This document shows positions 1 to 6,234 of a stretch of DNA of 25,388 nucleotides, piece after piece (position 1 is the stretch's first letter; each line of letters begins with the position of its first letter). The stretch comes from Kiritimatiellia bacterium (GTDB lineage Bacteria; Verrucomicrobiota; Kiritimatiellia; RFP12; UBA3636), in the NCBI GenBank assembly GCA_017413145.1, contig JAFPUX010000029.1, positions 1 to 25,388 of the forward strand, given 5' to 3'. The position numbers were made by a program, and so were the translations under genes. Under the pieces are notes generated by a model. The model worked only from the letters and a program-made list of their open reading frames with translations, did no database searches and was not told the DNA's origin.

Positions 1-425
1 CCGTCCCGCCGGAACCGGAGCCCGCGCCGCCGCACGGTTGGGAGATCGCCGCCGAGGAGATCCTCCCCGGCGGCCCGCTCCGCGAGGGCGCCGACCTGCC
101 GCTCGCGTGCCGCGTCCGCAACGTCGGCGACGCCCCCGTCCCGCCGGACGCCGTCCTGCGCGCCGACTTCACGCTCGACGGCGACCTGCCGATCGCGATC
201 GCGCACGTCCCGCTCCCGCCGCTCGCGCCGGGCGAGGCGTTCGTCGCCCGCGCCAACGTCCCGATGGGCATGCCCTACGAGAGCCGCGTCGCCTGGCGCG
301 CCGAGGCGGGGCGCCACCAGATCTTCGTCCGCGTCGGCGTCGGCAACGCGCCCGAGACCCGTCCGCCCCGCCGCGCGGTCTTCGCGCGGGAATTCGAAAT
401 CGGGCGGACGGCACCGGACGTTTGA
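1..425 (+). CDS. CARDB-like domain protein, C-terminal fragment
   Basis: The gene is open at the left edge and is read from base 3. The visible 140 codons begin with a Pro/Glu-rich stretch, then a predicted beta-sandwich with the pattern LPLACRVRNVGDAPVPP, a DFTLDG segment, PLAPGEAF and a late IFVRVGVGN strand. This alternation, with a central NxGdapvp motif, is typical of CARDB/APHP adhesion-type domains found in repeat-bearing secreted or surface proteins. No signal peptide or catalytic region is visible because the N-terminus lies outside. The last codons (GAC GTT TGA) lie inside a palindromic repeat whose other gene-end copy also supplies GACGTTTGA, so the native C-terminus may have been changed by that element. 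The domain assignment is by pattern only; the role is unknown. Confidence 0.6.
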   Translation, partial: VPPEPEPAPPHGWEIAAEEILPGGPLREGADLPLACRVRNVGDAPVPPDAVLRADFTLDGDLPIAIAHVPLPPLAPGEAFVARANVPMGMPYESRVAWRAEAGRHQIFVRVGVGNAPETRPPRRAVFAREFEIGRTAPDV

Positions 426-462
426 AGCCGTCCGCGCCGCATTCGCGGCGCGGCGGCGCTTC
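420..462. repeat. Palindromic repeat, copy 1 (gene-end type)
   Basis: It starts GTTTGAAGCCG and ends GGCGGCGCTTC. The core arms CCGCGCCGC (432-440) and GCGGCGCGG (445-453) pair perfectly around ATTC. The GTTTGA start supplies the stop codon of the upstream gene. Related copies lie at 2188, 3284, 16047 and, inside a coding region, 875. Confidence 0.7.
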
Positions 463-466
463 ATCG

Positions 467-498
467 GCTCGTGGCGGGGTGCGGACCCCGCCACGAGC
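467..498. terminator. Perfect 14-bp stem-loop between convergent genes
   Basis: The arms GCTCGTGGCGGGGT (467-480) and ACCCCGCCACGAGC (485-498) are perfectly complementary around a GCGG loop. The hairpin begins 1 nt after the stop codon of the DUF4186 gene (-) and 41 nt after the + strand gene. There is no U tract on either strand, so it may act as a bidirectional 3'-end stabiliser or a Rho-assisted terminator rather than a canonical intrinsic terminator. Confidence 0.6.
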
Positions 499-499
499 G

Positions 500-940
500 T
501 CAAATCGGAAGCGCCGTCTGGACGGGAAACCCCGATAGATCGCCGGCCTTCTCGCGGATCCAGGCGAGGAGGAAGTCGACGACGCGCGCGACCTCCGCGT
601 CGGAGAGCGGGCGGTCGGGCGGAATGCCGTGCCACTTGAAGAGGCATCCCCGGCAGCAGGTCGCGGTGGCGTGTTGCGCGACGAACACGGGATGCCCTCG
701 CATGGGCGTCTGGCGGCCGTCGTTCCTTGGCGCCGCCGGTGCAAGCCGCTCGCGGACGATCTTCTCCGCCTGCGAGCGGAGCGTCTCCCATCCGGTGCGC
801 GCGACGTAGGCCCGGTCGGCGTCGGAGAGTCCGAACCGCGAGCGGAAACGCGACCGGGACAGGCGCGAAAGCAGGAAGGCCCCGCGCCCTGCGGTCGCGG
901 GGCCTTCGGCGCCCGGAGAAGCCGGTTCGTCCGCGATCAT
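500..940 (-). CDS. DUF4186 family protein
   Basis: The 146-residue product carries the motif block TPMRGHPVFVAQHATATCC, then RGCLFKWHGIPPDRPLS and a C-terminal EVARVVDFLLAWI helix. I recognise this as the DUF4186 family, small proteins of unknown function. The clustered Cys and His residues (HATATCCRGC...KWH) look like a metal or redox site, but no activity is established. The ATG at 940 overlaps the stop of the phosphodiesterase gene as ATGA, so it is the last gene of a translationally coupled trio. Residues about 9-23 are encoded by a perfect palindrome (875-907), so the N-terminal tail looks acquired; the family core starts near RSRFRSRFGLSDADRAYV. A hairpin follows the stop codon directly. 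Confidence 0.8.
   Translation of the reverse strand: MIADEPASPGAEGPATAGRGAFLLSRLSRSRFRSRFGLSDADRAYVARTGWETLRSQAEKIVRERLAPAAPRNDGRQTPMRGHPVFVAQHATATCCRGCLFKWHGIPPDRPLSDAEVARVVDFLLAWIREKAGDLSGFPVQTALPI
875..913. repeat. Palindromic repeat inside the DUF4186 coding region
   Basis: The arms GAAGGCCCCGCG (875-886) and CGCGGGGCCTTC (896-907) are perfect 12-bp complements, followed by the TTCGGCGCC tail seen in the intergenic copies. It is in frame near the 5' end of the gene and encodes a Gly/Ala/Pro-rich segment (GAEGPATAGRGAF). Confidence 0.7.
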
Positions 941-1491
941 GCCAGGTTCGCGACGCGCAGCGTGGCGCCGTCGGCGCGACGGCGGATCGTGAGGATGCGG
1001 CCGTCGAGGAGCGCATAGGACGGCTCCGACCCGCCTTTCGGGATCGAGATCGAGCCGGGGTTGAAGCACCAGTGGCCGTCGACGAGCTCGACGGCCGGGA
1101 CATGCGTGTGGCCCGTGGCGACGATGGTGCCGGCGGGAAGCGGCGGGAGCTGCTCGTCCGGCCCCCATAGGTGGCCGTGGGAGAGGAAGAGCCGGACGCC
1201 GTCCACCACGACGGTCGCGTAGGTCCCGAGCAGAGGGAACGAGAGCATGTACTGGTCGATCTCGGCGTCGCAGTTGCCGCGGACGGCGACGATGCGCTCG
1301 GCCATCGCGTTGAACTCGTCCGCGGAGACCTTCGTGTCGTAGTCGAGGGGGACGCCGTTGCGCGGCCCGTGGTAGAGCGCGTCGCCGAGGAAGCAGACGA
1401 GGTCGGGCGCGTCCGCCTCGACGCGGGCGCGCAACGCCTTCATCGCGGCGGCCACGCCGTGGGAATCGGAGAAGAACAGGATGCGGCTCAT
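937..1491 (-). CDS. yfcE: YfcE-type metallophosphodiesterase
   Basis: The 184-residue protein belongs to the calcineurin-like metallophosphoesterase superfamily, YfcE/MJ0936 group (about 180 residues, as here). Metal-binding motifs appear in order: FFSDSHG (Asp9, His11), FLGDALYHGPR, VRGNCD, LSHGHLWG and TGHTHVP, with a late FNPGSISIPKGG motif that is diagnostic of YfcE. Family members are cytoplasmic Mn-dependent phosphodiesterases active on model substrates; the physiological substrate is not settled. The ATG at 1491 overlaps the DUF1653 stop as ATGA, and its own stop overlaps the next ATG in the same way, so the three genes are probably one coupled transcript. No separate ribosome binding site is evident. 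Confidence 0.92.
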   Translation of the reverse strand: MSRILFFSDSHGVAAAMKALRARVEADAPDLVCFLGDALYHGPRNGVPLDYDTKVSADEFNAMAERIVAVRGNCDAEIDQYMLSFPLLGTYATVVVDGVRLFLSHGHLWGPDEQLPPLPAGTIVATGHTHVPAVELVDGHWCFNPGSISIPKGGSEPSYALLDGRILTIRRRADGATLRVANLA

Positions 1492-1724
1492 TTGGGATTC
1501 TCCACAAGGCGGAAGCGCGGGCCGCGGTAGCCGTCGCGGTCGACGTCCTCGAAGAACATCGAGAGGGGGCGGATCCAGACGCCGCCCTCTCCGTAGAGCG
1601 CCTGGTAGACGACGAACGGCTCGAGCGTCTCGCTGTGCTTGGCGATCGCGAGGAGCCGGTAGCGGTTCCCCTTGAAATGGACGAACTCGCGTCCGACGAG
1701 GGACCGTGCTTGCTCGGGTGTCAT
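1488..1724 (-). CDS. DUF1653 family protein
   Basis: This 78-residue protein is nearly all one DUF1653 domain: GREFVHFKGNRYRLLAIAKHS, then ETLEPFVVYQALYGEGGVW, IRPLSMFFEDVD and a terminal RFRLV strand. The family is small, beta-rich and often annotated as KH-like or SH3-like of unknown function. The ATG at 1724 fits the domain start; upstream in-frame sequence runs into the promoter. Its -10 element (TAGAAT) lies only 8 nt before the ATG, so the mRNA is probably leaderless or nearly so. It is the first gene of the DUF1653-yfcE-DUF4186 operon. The function is unknown; the family call is firm. Confidence 0.88.
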   Translation of the reverse strand: MTPEQARSLVGREFVHFKGNRYRLLAIAKHSETLEPFVVYQALYGEGGVWIRPLSMFFEDVDRDGYRGPRFRLVENPK

Positions 1725-1732
1725 GGCGGGGC

Positions 1733-1741
1733 ATTCTACCA
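1733..1741 (-). promoter_or_regulatory. Extended -10 promoter of the DUF1653 operon
   Basis: Read on the minus strand the site is TGGTAGAAT, an extended -10 (TGn) box, followed by 8 nt and the ATG at 1724. A weak TTGCGT can be placed 17 bp upstream. This spacing puts the start of transcription at or within a base or two of the start codon. Confidence 0.65.
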
Positions 1742-1784
1742 GAACGGCGGCGCCGACGCAAAACCGGGCTTCCGCCGGCGGCGG

Positions 1785-1798
1785 TAGTATGGTAGAAT
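1785..1798 (+). promoter_or_regulatory. Overlapping -10 boxes upstream of the thioesterase gene
   Basis: TAGTAT (1785-1790) is followed at once by an extended -10, TGGTAGAAT, whose TAGAAT occupies 1793-1798. The start codon is 35 nt further on. The opposite-strand operon promoter sits about 50 bp away, making a divergent promoter region. No clear -35 is visible. Confidence 0.6.
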
Positions 1799-1833
1799 CC
1801 CGTATCGACACACCACCACTTTTCCAAAAAGCC

Positions 1834-2193
1834 ATGACTTCCTACAAACTGGTAATGCCGGGCGACCTCAACCAATACGGGTTCCTCTTCGGCGGCAAGA
1901 TGCTGATGTGGGTGGACGAAGTCGCGTGGATGGCCGTGAGCGGCGACTATCCCGGTTGCAACTTCGTCACGGTCGGGATGAGCGAGGTGACGTTCCACAA
2001 GAGCGTCCACCCGAAGTCCGTCCTCCGCTTCGAGACGAACCGCCAGCGCGTCGGTCGGACGTCCGTCACCTATCACGTCGAAGTGTTCCGCCGCCAAATG
2101 GACGCCCGCGAGGAAACGAGCGTTTTCACGACGGACATCACGTTCGTCCGCGTGGACGAAAACGGCGAGAAGACGCCGATACGGGACGTTTGA
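1834..2193 (+). CDS. Hotdog-fold acyl-CoA thioesterase
   Basis: The 119-residue protein has a single hotdog domain. The segment PGDLNQYGFLFGGKMLMWVD, followed by EVAW, matches acyl-CoA thioesterases of the YciA/cytosolic thioester hydrolase group: a conserved Asn (N13), the FGG turn and the acidic Asp28-Glu29 on the long central helix. TVGMSEVTFHKSVHPKSVL and the SVTYHVEVFRR strands complete the fold. The likely role is hydrolysis of acyl-CoA to free acid and CoA in the cytoplasm; chain-length preference cannot be read. I chose ATG 1834 because the domain begins right after it; an in-frame ATG at 1789 overlaps the -10 box. The last residues (RDV) and the stop lie in a palindromic repeat. It stands alone, convergent with the lipase gene. 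Confidence 0.88.
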   Translation: MTSYKLVMPGDLNQYGFLFGGKMLMWVDEVAWMAVSGDYPGCNFVTVGMSEVTFHKSVHPKSVLRFETNRQRVGRTSVTYHVEVFRRQMDAREETSVFTTDITFVRVDENGEKTPIRDV

Positions 2194-2236
2194 GGCCGCC
2201 TCCGCCGCGTTCCGCGGCATGGCGGCTTCGGCGCTT
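2188..2236. repeat. Palindromic repeat, copy 2 (gene-end type)
   Basis: It starts GTTTGAGGCCGCC and ends GGCGGCTTCGGCGCTT. The inner arms GCCGCG (2204-2209) and CGCGGC (2213-2218) flank TTC. As in copy 1, GTTTGA supplies the stop codon of the upstream gene (GAC GTT TGA). It may also terminate the thioesterase transcript before the convergent lipase gene. Confidence 0.7.
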
Positions 2237-2282
2237 TGGCGCCTTGGGAGAAGGTTGATTCCGCTTCGGCGGCGAGCCGCCA

Positions 2283-3239
2283 TCACGATCCACCGGCGCG
2301 CGGGCGGAGCGGGCGTGTCGAGGGGATTTCCGAACCAAGCCAATCGCGAAGTGCCACCTGTGCGCGAACGGCCGCGTCCTTGCCCAGGTCGTAGGCGGCC
2401 TGGACGGCCCTGCGGCTGCGGCTCACGCGGCCGATGGGAAGTTCCGCCGGCGGCCGGAACACGAACGCGCCGCCCTTCGCTTCCTCGGCTTCCACGAAAC
2501 CGACGGCGCGGTTGTATTCCTCCGGACGCCGCCGCAGCGCCGCCTCCACGGCGGGGAGGCGGCGCAGCCACGGGCGGAACGGCCAAAGGCGCGCCGGCCC
2601 CTTGCGGTAGCCCGCGGGCCGCGTGAGAACGACGACATTGCGCTCGAAGCCGAGCGACTGCATCTTTGCCAGGGGAATCGAATCCGACATCCCGCCGTCC
2701 AGGTAGCGACGGCCGTCGATGCACACCGGACGCGAGACGAGCGGCATGGACGATGACGCCCGGATCCAGTCGCAGGCCGCCTCGTCGGCCTTCTCCAGTT
2801 TCGGGTAGACCGCCTCGCCCGTGTCGGCGTCGGTGGCGACCGCCCAGAACTCCGCGGGGTCGGCCGCGAACGAGGTTCCGTCCCAAGGATCGAGAACCTT
2901 CGGCAGCGTCCGGTAGCAGAACTCCGCGTTGAAGAGGTCGCCCGTCCGCAGGAGCGAGCCGAGTCCCCAGTAGCGCCGGTCGCGGCAGAAGCAGAGGTTG
3001 TAGCGCAGGACGCGACCCGGTTGGTGCGACTTGTAGTTGCACCCGAACGCCGCGCCGGCCGAAACGCCCATGATGCCGTCGAAGCGGACGCCCATGCCGT
3101 AGAGCGCGTCCAGGACGCCGGCCGTGAACAGCCCGCGCATCCCGCCGCCCTCGAGGACGAGTCCGAGCTTCGGAAGTTGGACTGAATCGCGCGGCAAGGG
3201 CCCGATTCCTTCGGCGCTTGGAGATGTCCCGGATATCAT
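2283..3239 (-). CDS. Patatin-like phospholipase (YjjU-like)
   Basis: The 318-residue protein has the full patatin signature: oxyanion-hole loop LEGGGMRG (residues 30-36), nucleophile elbow GVSAG (Ser60) and catalytic Asp181 in the DGG motif (YLDGGMSDSIP). This Ser-Asp dyad family hydrolyses phospholipid or other acyl esters; the length and the NYKSHQPGRVLRYN region resemble the cytoplasmic YjjU/RssA-type group. No signal peptide is seen. The ATG at 3239 lies exactly 7 nt after a TAGAAT box, and the first 22 residues precede the conserved LGLVLEGGG strand. The start is therefore probably leaderless. The 3' end is convergent with the thioesterase gene and separated from it by a palindromic repeat. 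The substrate is unknown. Confidence 0.9.
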   Translation of the reverse strand: MISGTSPSAEGIGPLPRDSVQLPKLGLVLEGGGMRGLFTAGVLDALYGMGVRFDGIMGVSAGAAFGCNYKSHQPGRVLRYNLCFCRDRRYWGLGSLLRTGDLFNAEFCYRTLPKVLDPWDGTSFAADPAEFWAVATDADTGEAVYPKLEKADEAACDWIRASSSMPLVSRPVCIDGRRYLDGGMSDSIPLAKMQSLGFERNVVVLTRPAGYRKGPARLWPFRPWLRRLPAVEAALRRRPEEYNRAVGFVEAEEAKGGAFVFRPPAELPIGRVSRSRRAVQAAYDLGKDAAVRAQVALRDWLGSEIPSTRPLRPRAGGS

Positions 3240-3246
3240 GCATCGG

Positions 3247-3255
3247 ATTCTAGCA
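3247..3255 (-). promoter_or_regulatory. Extended -10 promoter of the patatin gene
   Basis: The minus-strand sequence TGCTAGAAT is an extended -10, followed by 7 nt (CCGATGC) and the ATG at 3239. An overlapping ATG at 3243 is out of frame. The geometry predicts a leaderless transcript. No strong -35 is visible. Confidence 0.65.
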
Positions 3256-3283
3256 AAAACGGTCCGCGCCGCAAAGAACGGAA

Positions 3284-3323
3284 GTTTGAAGCCGCCGCGC
3301 AGCGCGCGGCGGCTTCGGCGCTT
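3284..3323. repeat. Palindromic repeat, copy 3 (best formed)
   Basis: Arms GAAGCCGCCGCGC (3288-3300) and GCGCGGCGGCTTC (3304-3316) are perfect 13-bp complements around AGC, preceded by GTTT and followed by GGCGCTT. Here the element is in the spacer between the divergent patatin and umuD genes and ends no gene. Confidence 0.75.
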
Positions 3324-3397
3324 GACTTCGCCGGCTCCCTGTGCGAGAGTTGACGGCCTGTCCGGCGCGCGGCGTCGCCGTGCGCCTCCACGCCCAC

Positions 3398-3428
3398 TCG
3401 GGGAGGGGCGCGGAGCCTCCGTCCCCGA
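3398..3428 (+). promoter_or_regulatory. Inverted repeat just upstream of umuD
   Basis: TCGGGGA (3398-3404) and TCCCCGA (3422-3428) are perfect inverted repeats with a 17-nt interval, ending 16 nt before the umuD ATG. In RNA it would form a stem close to the start codon; in DNA it could be an operator. I recognise no standard LexA box (neither the E. coli nor the Gram-positive form) in 3324-3444 and no clear -10, so the SOS control site remains unidentified. Confidence 0.35.
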
Positions 3429-3444
3429 ATGGCTTCCCATTTCC

Positions 3445-3900
3445 ATGAAAAGCAACGAGATTCCCCAGGGCGCCGTCCCCGCGATGGAGTCGCCGCCGCG
3501 CGCGGAGACGCCGCTCATGTCGTCCGCCGTGATGGCGGGCTTCCCGTCCCCGGCCGAGCAGTACGTCGAGCGCCCGCTCGACCTCAACGAACTCCTCGTC
3601 GCCCGCCCGGCGGCGACCTACTTCGTCCGCGCCGCCGGCGACTCGATGACCGGCGCCGGCGTCCAGGACGGCGACCTGCTCGTCGTCGACCGCTCGATCG
3701 AGCCGGAGGACGGCTCCACGGTCATCGCCTGCGTGGACGGCGAGTTCACCGTGAAGACCTACCGCCGCGACAAGTCCGGCGTCCGCCTCGAAGCCGCCAA
3801 TCCCGCCTACAAGCCCATCCGTTTCGCCGGCGAGATGGAGCTGCGCGTGTTCGGCGTCGTCACCGCCGTCGTCCACCGCCTCGTGGCGCGCGAGCCGTGA
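3445..3900 (+). CDS. umuD: UmuD, self-cleaving SOS mutagenesis protein
   Basis: The 151-residue protein is a LexA/UmuD-type S24 serine peptidase. The cleavage site is the AGFPSPA segment (Ala31-Gly32), matching the Cys-Gly site before FPSPA in E. coli UmuD. The nucleophile Ser67 lies in GDSM and the general base Lys104 in FTVKTY; both keep the family spacing from the cleavage site (E. coli Ser60 and Lys97, a constant offset of 7). After RecA-stimulated self-cleavage the product partners UmuC as DNA polymerase V. The N-terminus is about 7 residues longer than in E. coli. ATG 3445 is the only suitable start before the cleavage region; no strong Shine-Dalgarno is seen. The stop overlaps the umuC GTG. 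Confidence 0.93.
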   Translation: MKSNEIPQGAVPAMESPPRAETPLMSSAVMAGFPSPAEQYVERPLDLNELLVARPAATYFVRAAGDSMTGAGVQDGDLLVVDRSIEPEDGSTVIACVDGEFTVKTYRRDKSGVRLEAANPAYKPIRFAGEMELRVFGVVTAVVHRLVAREP

Positions 3901-5174
3901 TCGCCCTCGTCGACGCCAACAACTTCTACGTCTCCTGCGAACGCGCGTTCGATCCGCGCCTCGAGGGGCGGCCGGTGGCCGTCCTCTCGAACAACGACGG
4001 CTGCGTCATCTCCCGCTCGGCCGAGTGCAAGGCGCTCGGCGTCGGGATGGGGACGCCGTACTTCAAGTTGCGCGAGTCCGCGAAGAAGCTCGGGATCGTG
4101 TTCAAGTCCTCCAACTACGAGCTCTACGGCGACCTCTCCTCGCGCATCGTCCAGACGCTCGGCACCTTCACGCCCGACGTCGAGCAGTATTCCATCGACG
4201 AGGCGTTCCTCCATCTCTCGCTCCCGGCGGACACCGACTGGGCGGCGCTCGGCGCGACGATCCGCGCCCGCGTCCTGCGCTGGGTCGGGATTCCCTGCGG
4301 CGTCGGCTTCGCGCCCACGAGGACGCTCGCCAAGATCGCCAACCACGTCGGCAAGAAGAAGCCGGGCGGCGTGTTCGCCATGCCGGCCGATCCGGCGCCG
4401 TTCCTTTCGAAACTGCCGGTCGAAGAAATCTGGGGCGTCGGCCGCCGGCTCGCGGAGCGCATCCGGCGCGCGGGCGTCCACGATGCGTGGTCTTTCGCCA
4501 CGCAGCCGCACGACTTCTTCCGGCGGCACCGCTTCGCCGTCACGGTGGAGCGCACCGCCCTCGAGCTGCGCGGCGTCCCGGCGACCGACGCCGACCCGAT
4601 CGACCGCGAGAACCCGCAGTCGATCAACGTCTCGCGGATGTTCGGCCGCCCCGTGGAAAAGCTCCCGGAGCTCGAGGAGGCGCTCGCCGCGCACGCTTCG
4701 GCCGCCGCGGAGAAACTTCGCAAGGCGGGCTCCGTCGCCGCCGGCGCGAACGTCTACGTCCAGGAATGCGCGCCGCCCGGGACCGGCGGGTGGAACGACC
4801 GGAACTGGTGGACGCCGTTCATTTCGGCCACCGTGGCCTTTCCGGCGGCGACGGCGGCCACGCCGGCCATTCTCGCCGCGATCCGTCCCGCCGTCGCGCG
4901 GCTCTTCGTCCAGGGGCGGCGCTACCGCCGGGCGGGTGTCCTGCTCTGCGGCATCGAGAAGGCGGCGGGCGCGGCCGACCTCTTCGCCGGCGACCCGTCG
5001 GAAACGAAGGAGGCGAAGCTCTCCGCCGCGCTCGACGCCGTGAACGCGCGCTTCGGCCGCGGAACCGTGTTCCTCGCGGCATCCGGGACGTCGCGTCCGT
5101 GGAAGATGAAGCGCGACCTCCTTTCGCCGTGTCCGACCACGCGCTGGTCCGACGTCCTCGTCGCGAAGTGCTAG
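3897..5174 (+). CDS. umuC: UmuC, Y-family translesion DNA polymerase subunit
   Basis: The 425-residue protein is almost the length of E. coli UmuC (422). It starts at GTG 3897 (overlap GTGA with the umuD stop), giving the canonical IALVDANNFYVSCERAFDP N-terminus with the first catalytic Asp and steric-gate region. YSIDEAFL supplies the second catalytic pair (Asp101, Glu102). NNDGCVISRS, FAPTRTLAKIANHVGKK and WGVGRRLAERI (helix-hairpin-helix) follow, then the little-finger and UmuC-specific C-terminal domain ending RPWKMKRDLLSPCPTTRW. Catalytic residues all look intact, so an active error-prone polymerase is expected. The pair is translationally coupled, as usual for umuDC, and no mobile-element genes adjoin it. 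Confidence 0.95.
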   Translation: MIALVDANNFYVSCERAFDPRLEGRPVAVLSNNDGCVISRSAECKALGVGMGTPYFKLRESAKKLGIVFKSSNYELYGDLSSRIVQTLGTFTPDVEQYSIDEAFLHLSLPADTDWAALGATIRARVLRWVGIPCGVGFAPTRTLAKIANHVGKKKPGGVFAMPADPAPFLSKLPVEEIWGVGRRLAERIRRAGVHDAWSFATQPHDFFRRHRFAVTVERTALELRGVPATDADPIDRENPQSINVSRMFGRPVEKLPELEEALAAHASAAAEKLRKAGSVAAGANVYVQECAPPGTGGWNDRNWWTPFISATVAFPAATAATPAILAAIRPAVARLFVQGRRYRRAGVLLCGIEKAAGAADLFAGDPSETKEAKLSAALDAVNARFGRGTVFLAASGTSRPWKMKRDLLSPCPTTRWSDVLVAKC

Positions 5175-5211
5175 GGCGGTTCGGGAAAAACAGAGCGGGA
5201 TTCGCGCCCCG

Positions 5212-6207
5212 TCAGGCCATCGTCGCGAGCATCGCGGCGTCGACGCGGGTCGGGGAGGGGCGGCCGCCGCGCCAGTCGCGGAAGGCGGCGAGCATCGCTT
5301 CGCCCATGCGCCGCACCTCGTTGCCGGAACTGCCGGCGAAATGCGGCGTGAGGAGGACGTTCGGGAGCGTGCGGAGGGGCGAATCCGCCGCAGGCGGCTC
5401 GGGGAACGTGACGTCGAGGACCGCGGTGCGGCCCGGCTCTTCGCTCAGGGCGCGGGCGAGGTCCGCCTCGACGACCTGCGCGCCGCGGCCGGTGTTGAGG
5501 AACGTGGCGGTCGGGAGCATCCGCGAGAAGAGCGCGTAGCCGAGCAGCCCGCGCGTGGCGGGGAGGTCGGCGAGGTGGTTGGAGACGGTCTGGCACGTCG
5601 AGAAGATCTCTTCGAGCCCCGCCTTGCGGACGCCGAGCTCCGCGGCGCGGGCTTCGGAGAGGAAGGGGTCGTAGCCGAGGACCTCGACGCGGTGCGCCCG
5701 GAGGGCGCGCGCGACGAGCGAGCCGATGCGCCCGCCCGCGCCGAGCAGGCCGACGCGGCAGCCGAGGTTGCCCGGGTAGGCGAGCGCGGCGCGGCGCTCG
5801 GCCTCGCCCGCGGCGGGATCCTTGGGACCGAACCGGAAGCGGAAGAACCCCTTGTCCGCGAGGAGAATCTGCGAGACGGCGACCTCGGCGACGGGCACCG
5901 CGTTCTCGCCCCACGCGCTGAAGACGGCGACGCCGCGCGCGAGGAGCGGGCGCGCGAACGCCTGGACGCTCCCCGCCGCGTAGAAGACGGCGCGCAGGTT
6001 CGGCAGCGCGACGGCGAGTTCCGCTTCGGAGAGCGCGGGCATCCCCCACGTGGCGAAAAGCGCTTCGCAGTCCGCCGCCGCGCCGGCGCGCAGGTCCGGT
6101 TCGGAGAGCGGGGCGGGGTCGAGCCCGGCTTCGTCCCGCAGCGCGGCGACGAGATCGGGCGGATAAACGCGCGCGAGGGCGCTACAGCCGGCCAGACGAG
6201 ATTTCAC
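5212..6207 (-). CDS. D-isomer-specific 2-hydroxyacid dehydrogenase
   Basis: The 331-residue NAD(P)-dependent oxidoreductase has the dinucleotide-binding turn GLLGAGGRIGS (residues 153-163), which carries one extra Gly relative to the usual GxGRIG, then LGYDP with the acidic residue favouring NAD. Catalytic residues are Arg241 (NTGRGAQ), Glu270 (FPEPP) and His289 (TPHFAGSSGNE). The substrate is not predictable. Start choice: GTG 6207 is preceded by a strong AAAGGAG five nt upstream (6214-6220), one of only two good Shine-Dalgarno sequences I see in the window. It begins 27 nt after the giant kinase gene, so it may be co-transcribed with it, but a metabolic link is not evident. Confidence 0.9.
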   Translation of the reverse strand: MKSRLAGCSALARVYPPDLVAALRDEAGLDPAPLSEPDLRAGAAADCEALFATWGMPALSEAELAVALPNLRAVFYAAGSVQAFARPLLARGVAVFSAWGENAVPVAEVAVSQILLADKGFFRFRFGPKDPAAGEAERRAALAYPGNLGCRVGLLGAGGRIGSLVARALRAHRVEVLGYDPFLSEARAAELGVRKAGLEEIFSTCQTVSNHLADLPATRGLLGYALFSRMLPTATFLNTGRGAQVVEADLARALSEEPGRTAVLDVTFPEPPAADSPLRTLPNVLLTPHFAGSSGNEVRRMGEAMLAAFRDWRGGRPSPTRVDAAMLATMA

Positions 6208-6234
6208 CGTGGCTCCTTTCCGCGGCAAGGGACG

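Noticed and set aside
3324..3444. A LexA box or sigma-70 promoter for umuDC
   Set aside because: A TTGACG-like string is present near 3350 but without a matching -10, and no SOS-box consensus I know fits; only the inverted repeat at 3398-3428 was kept.
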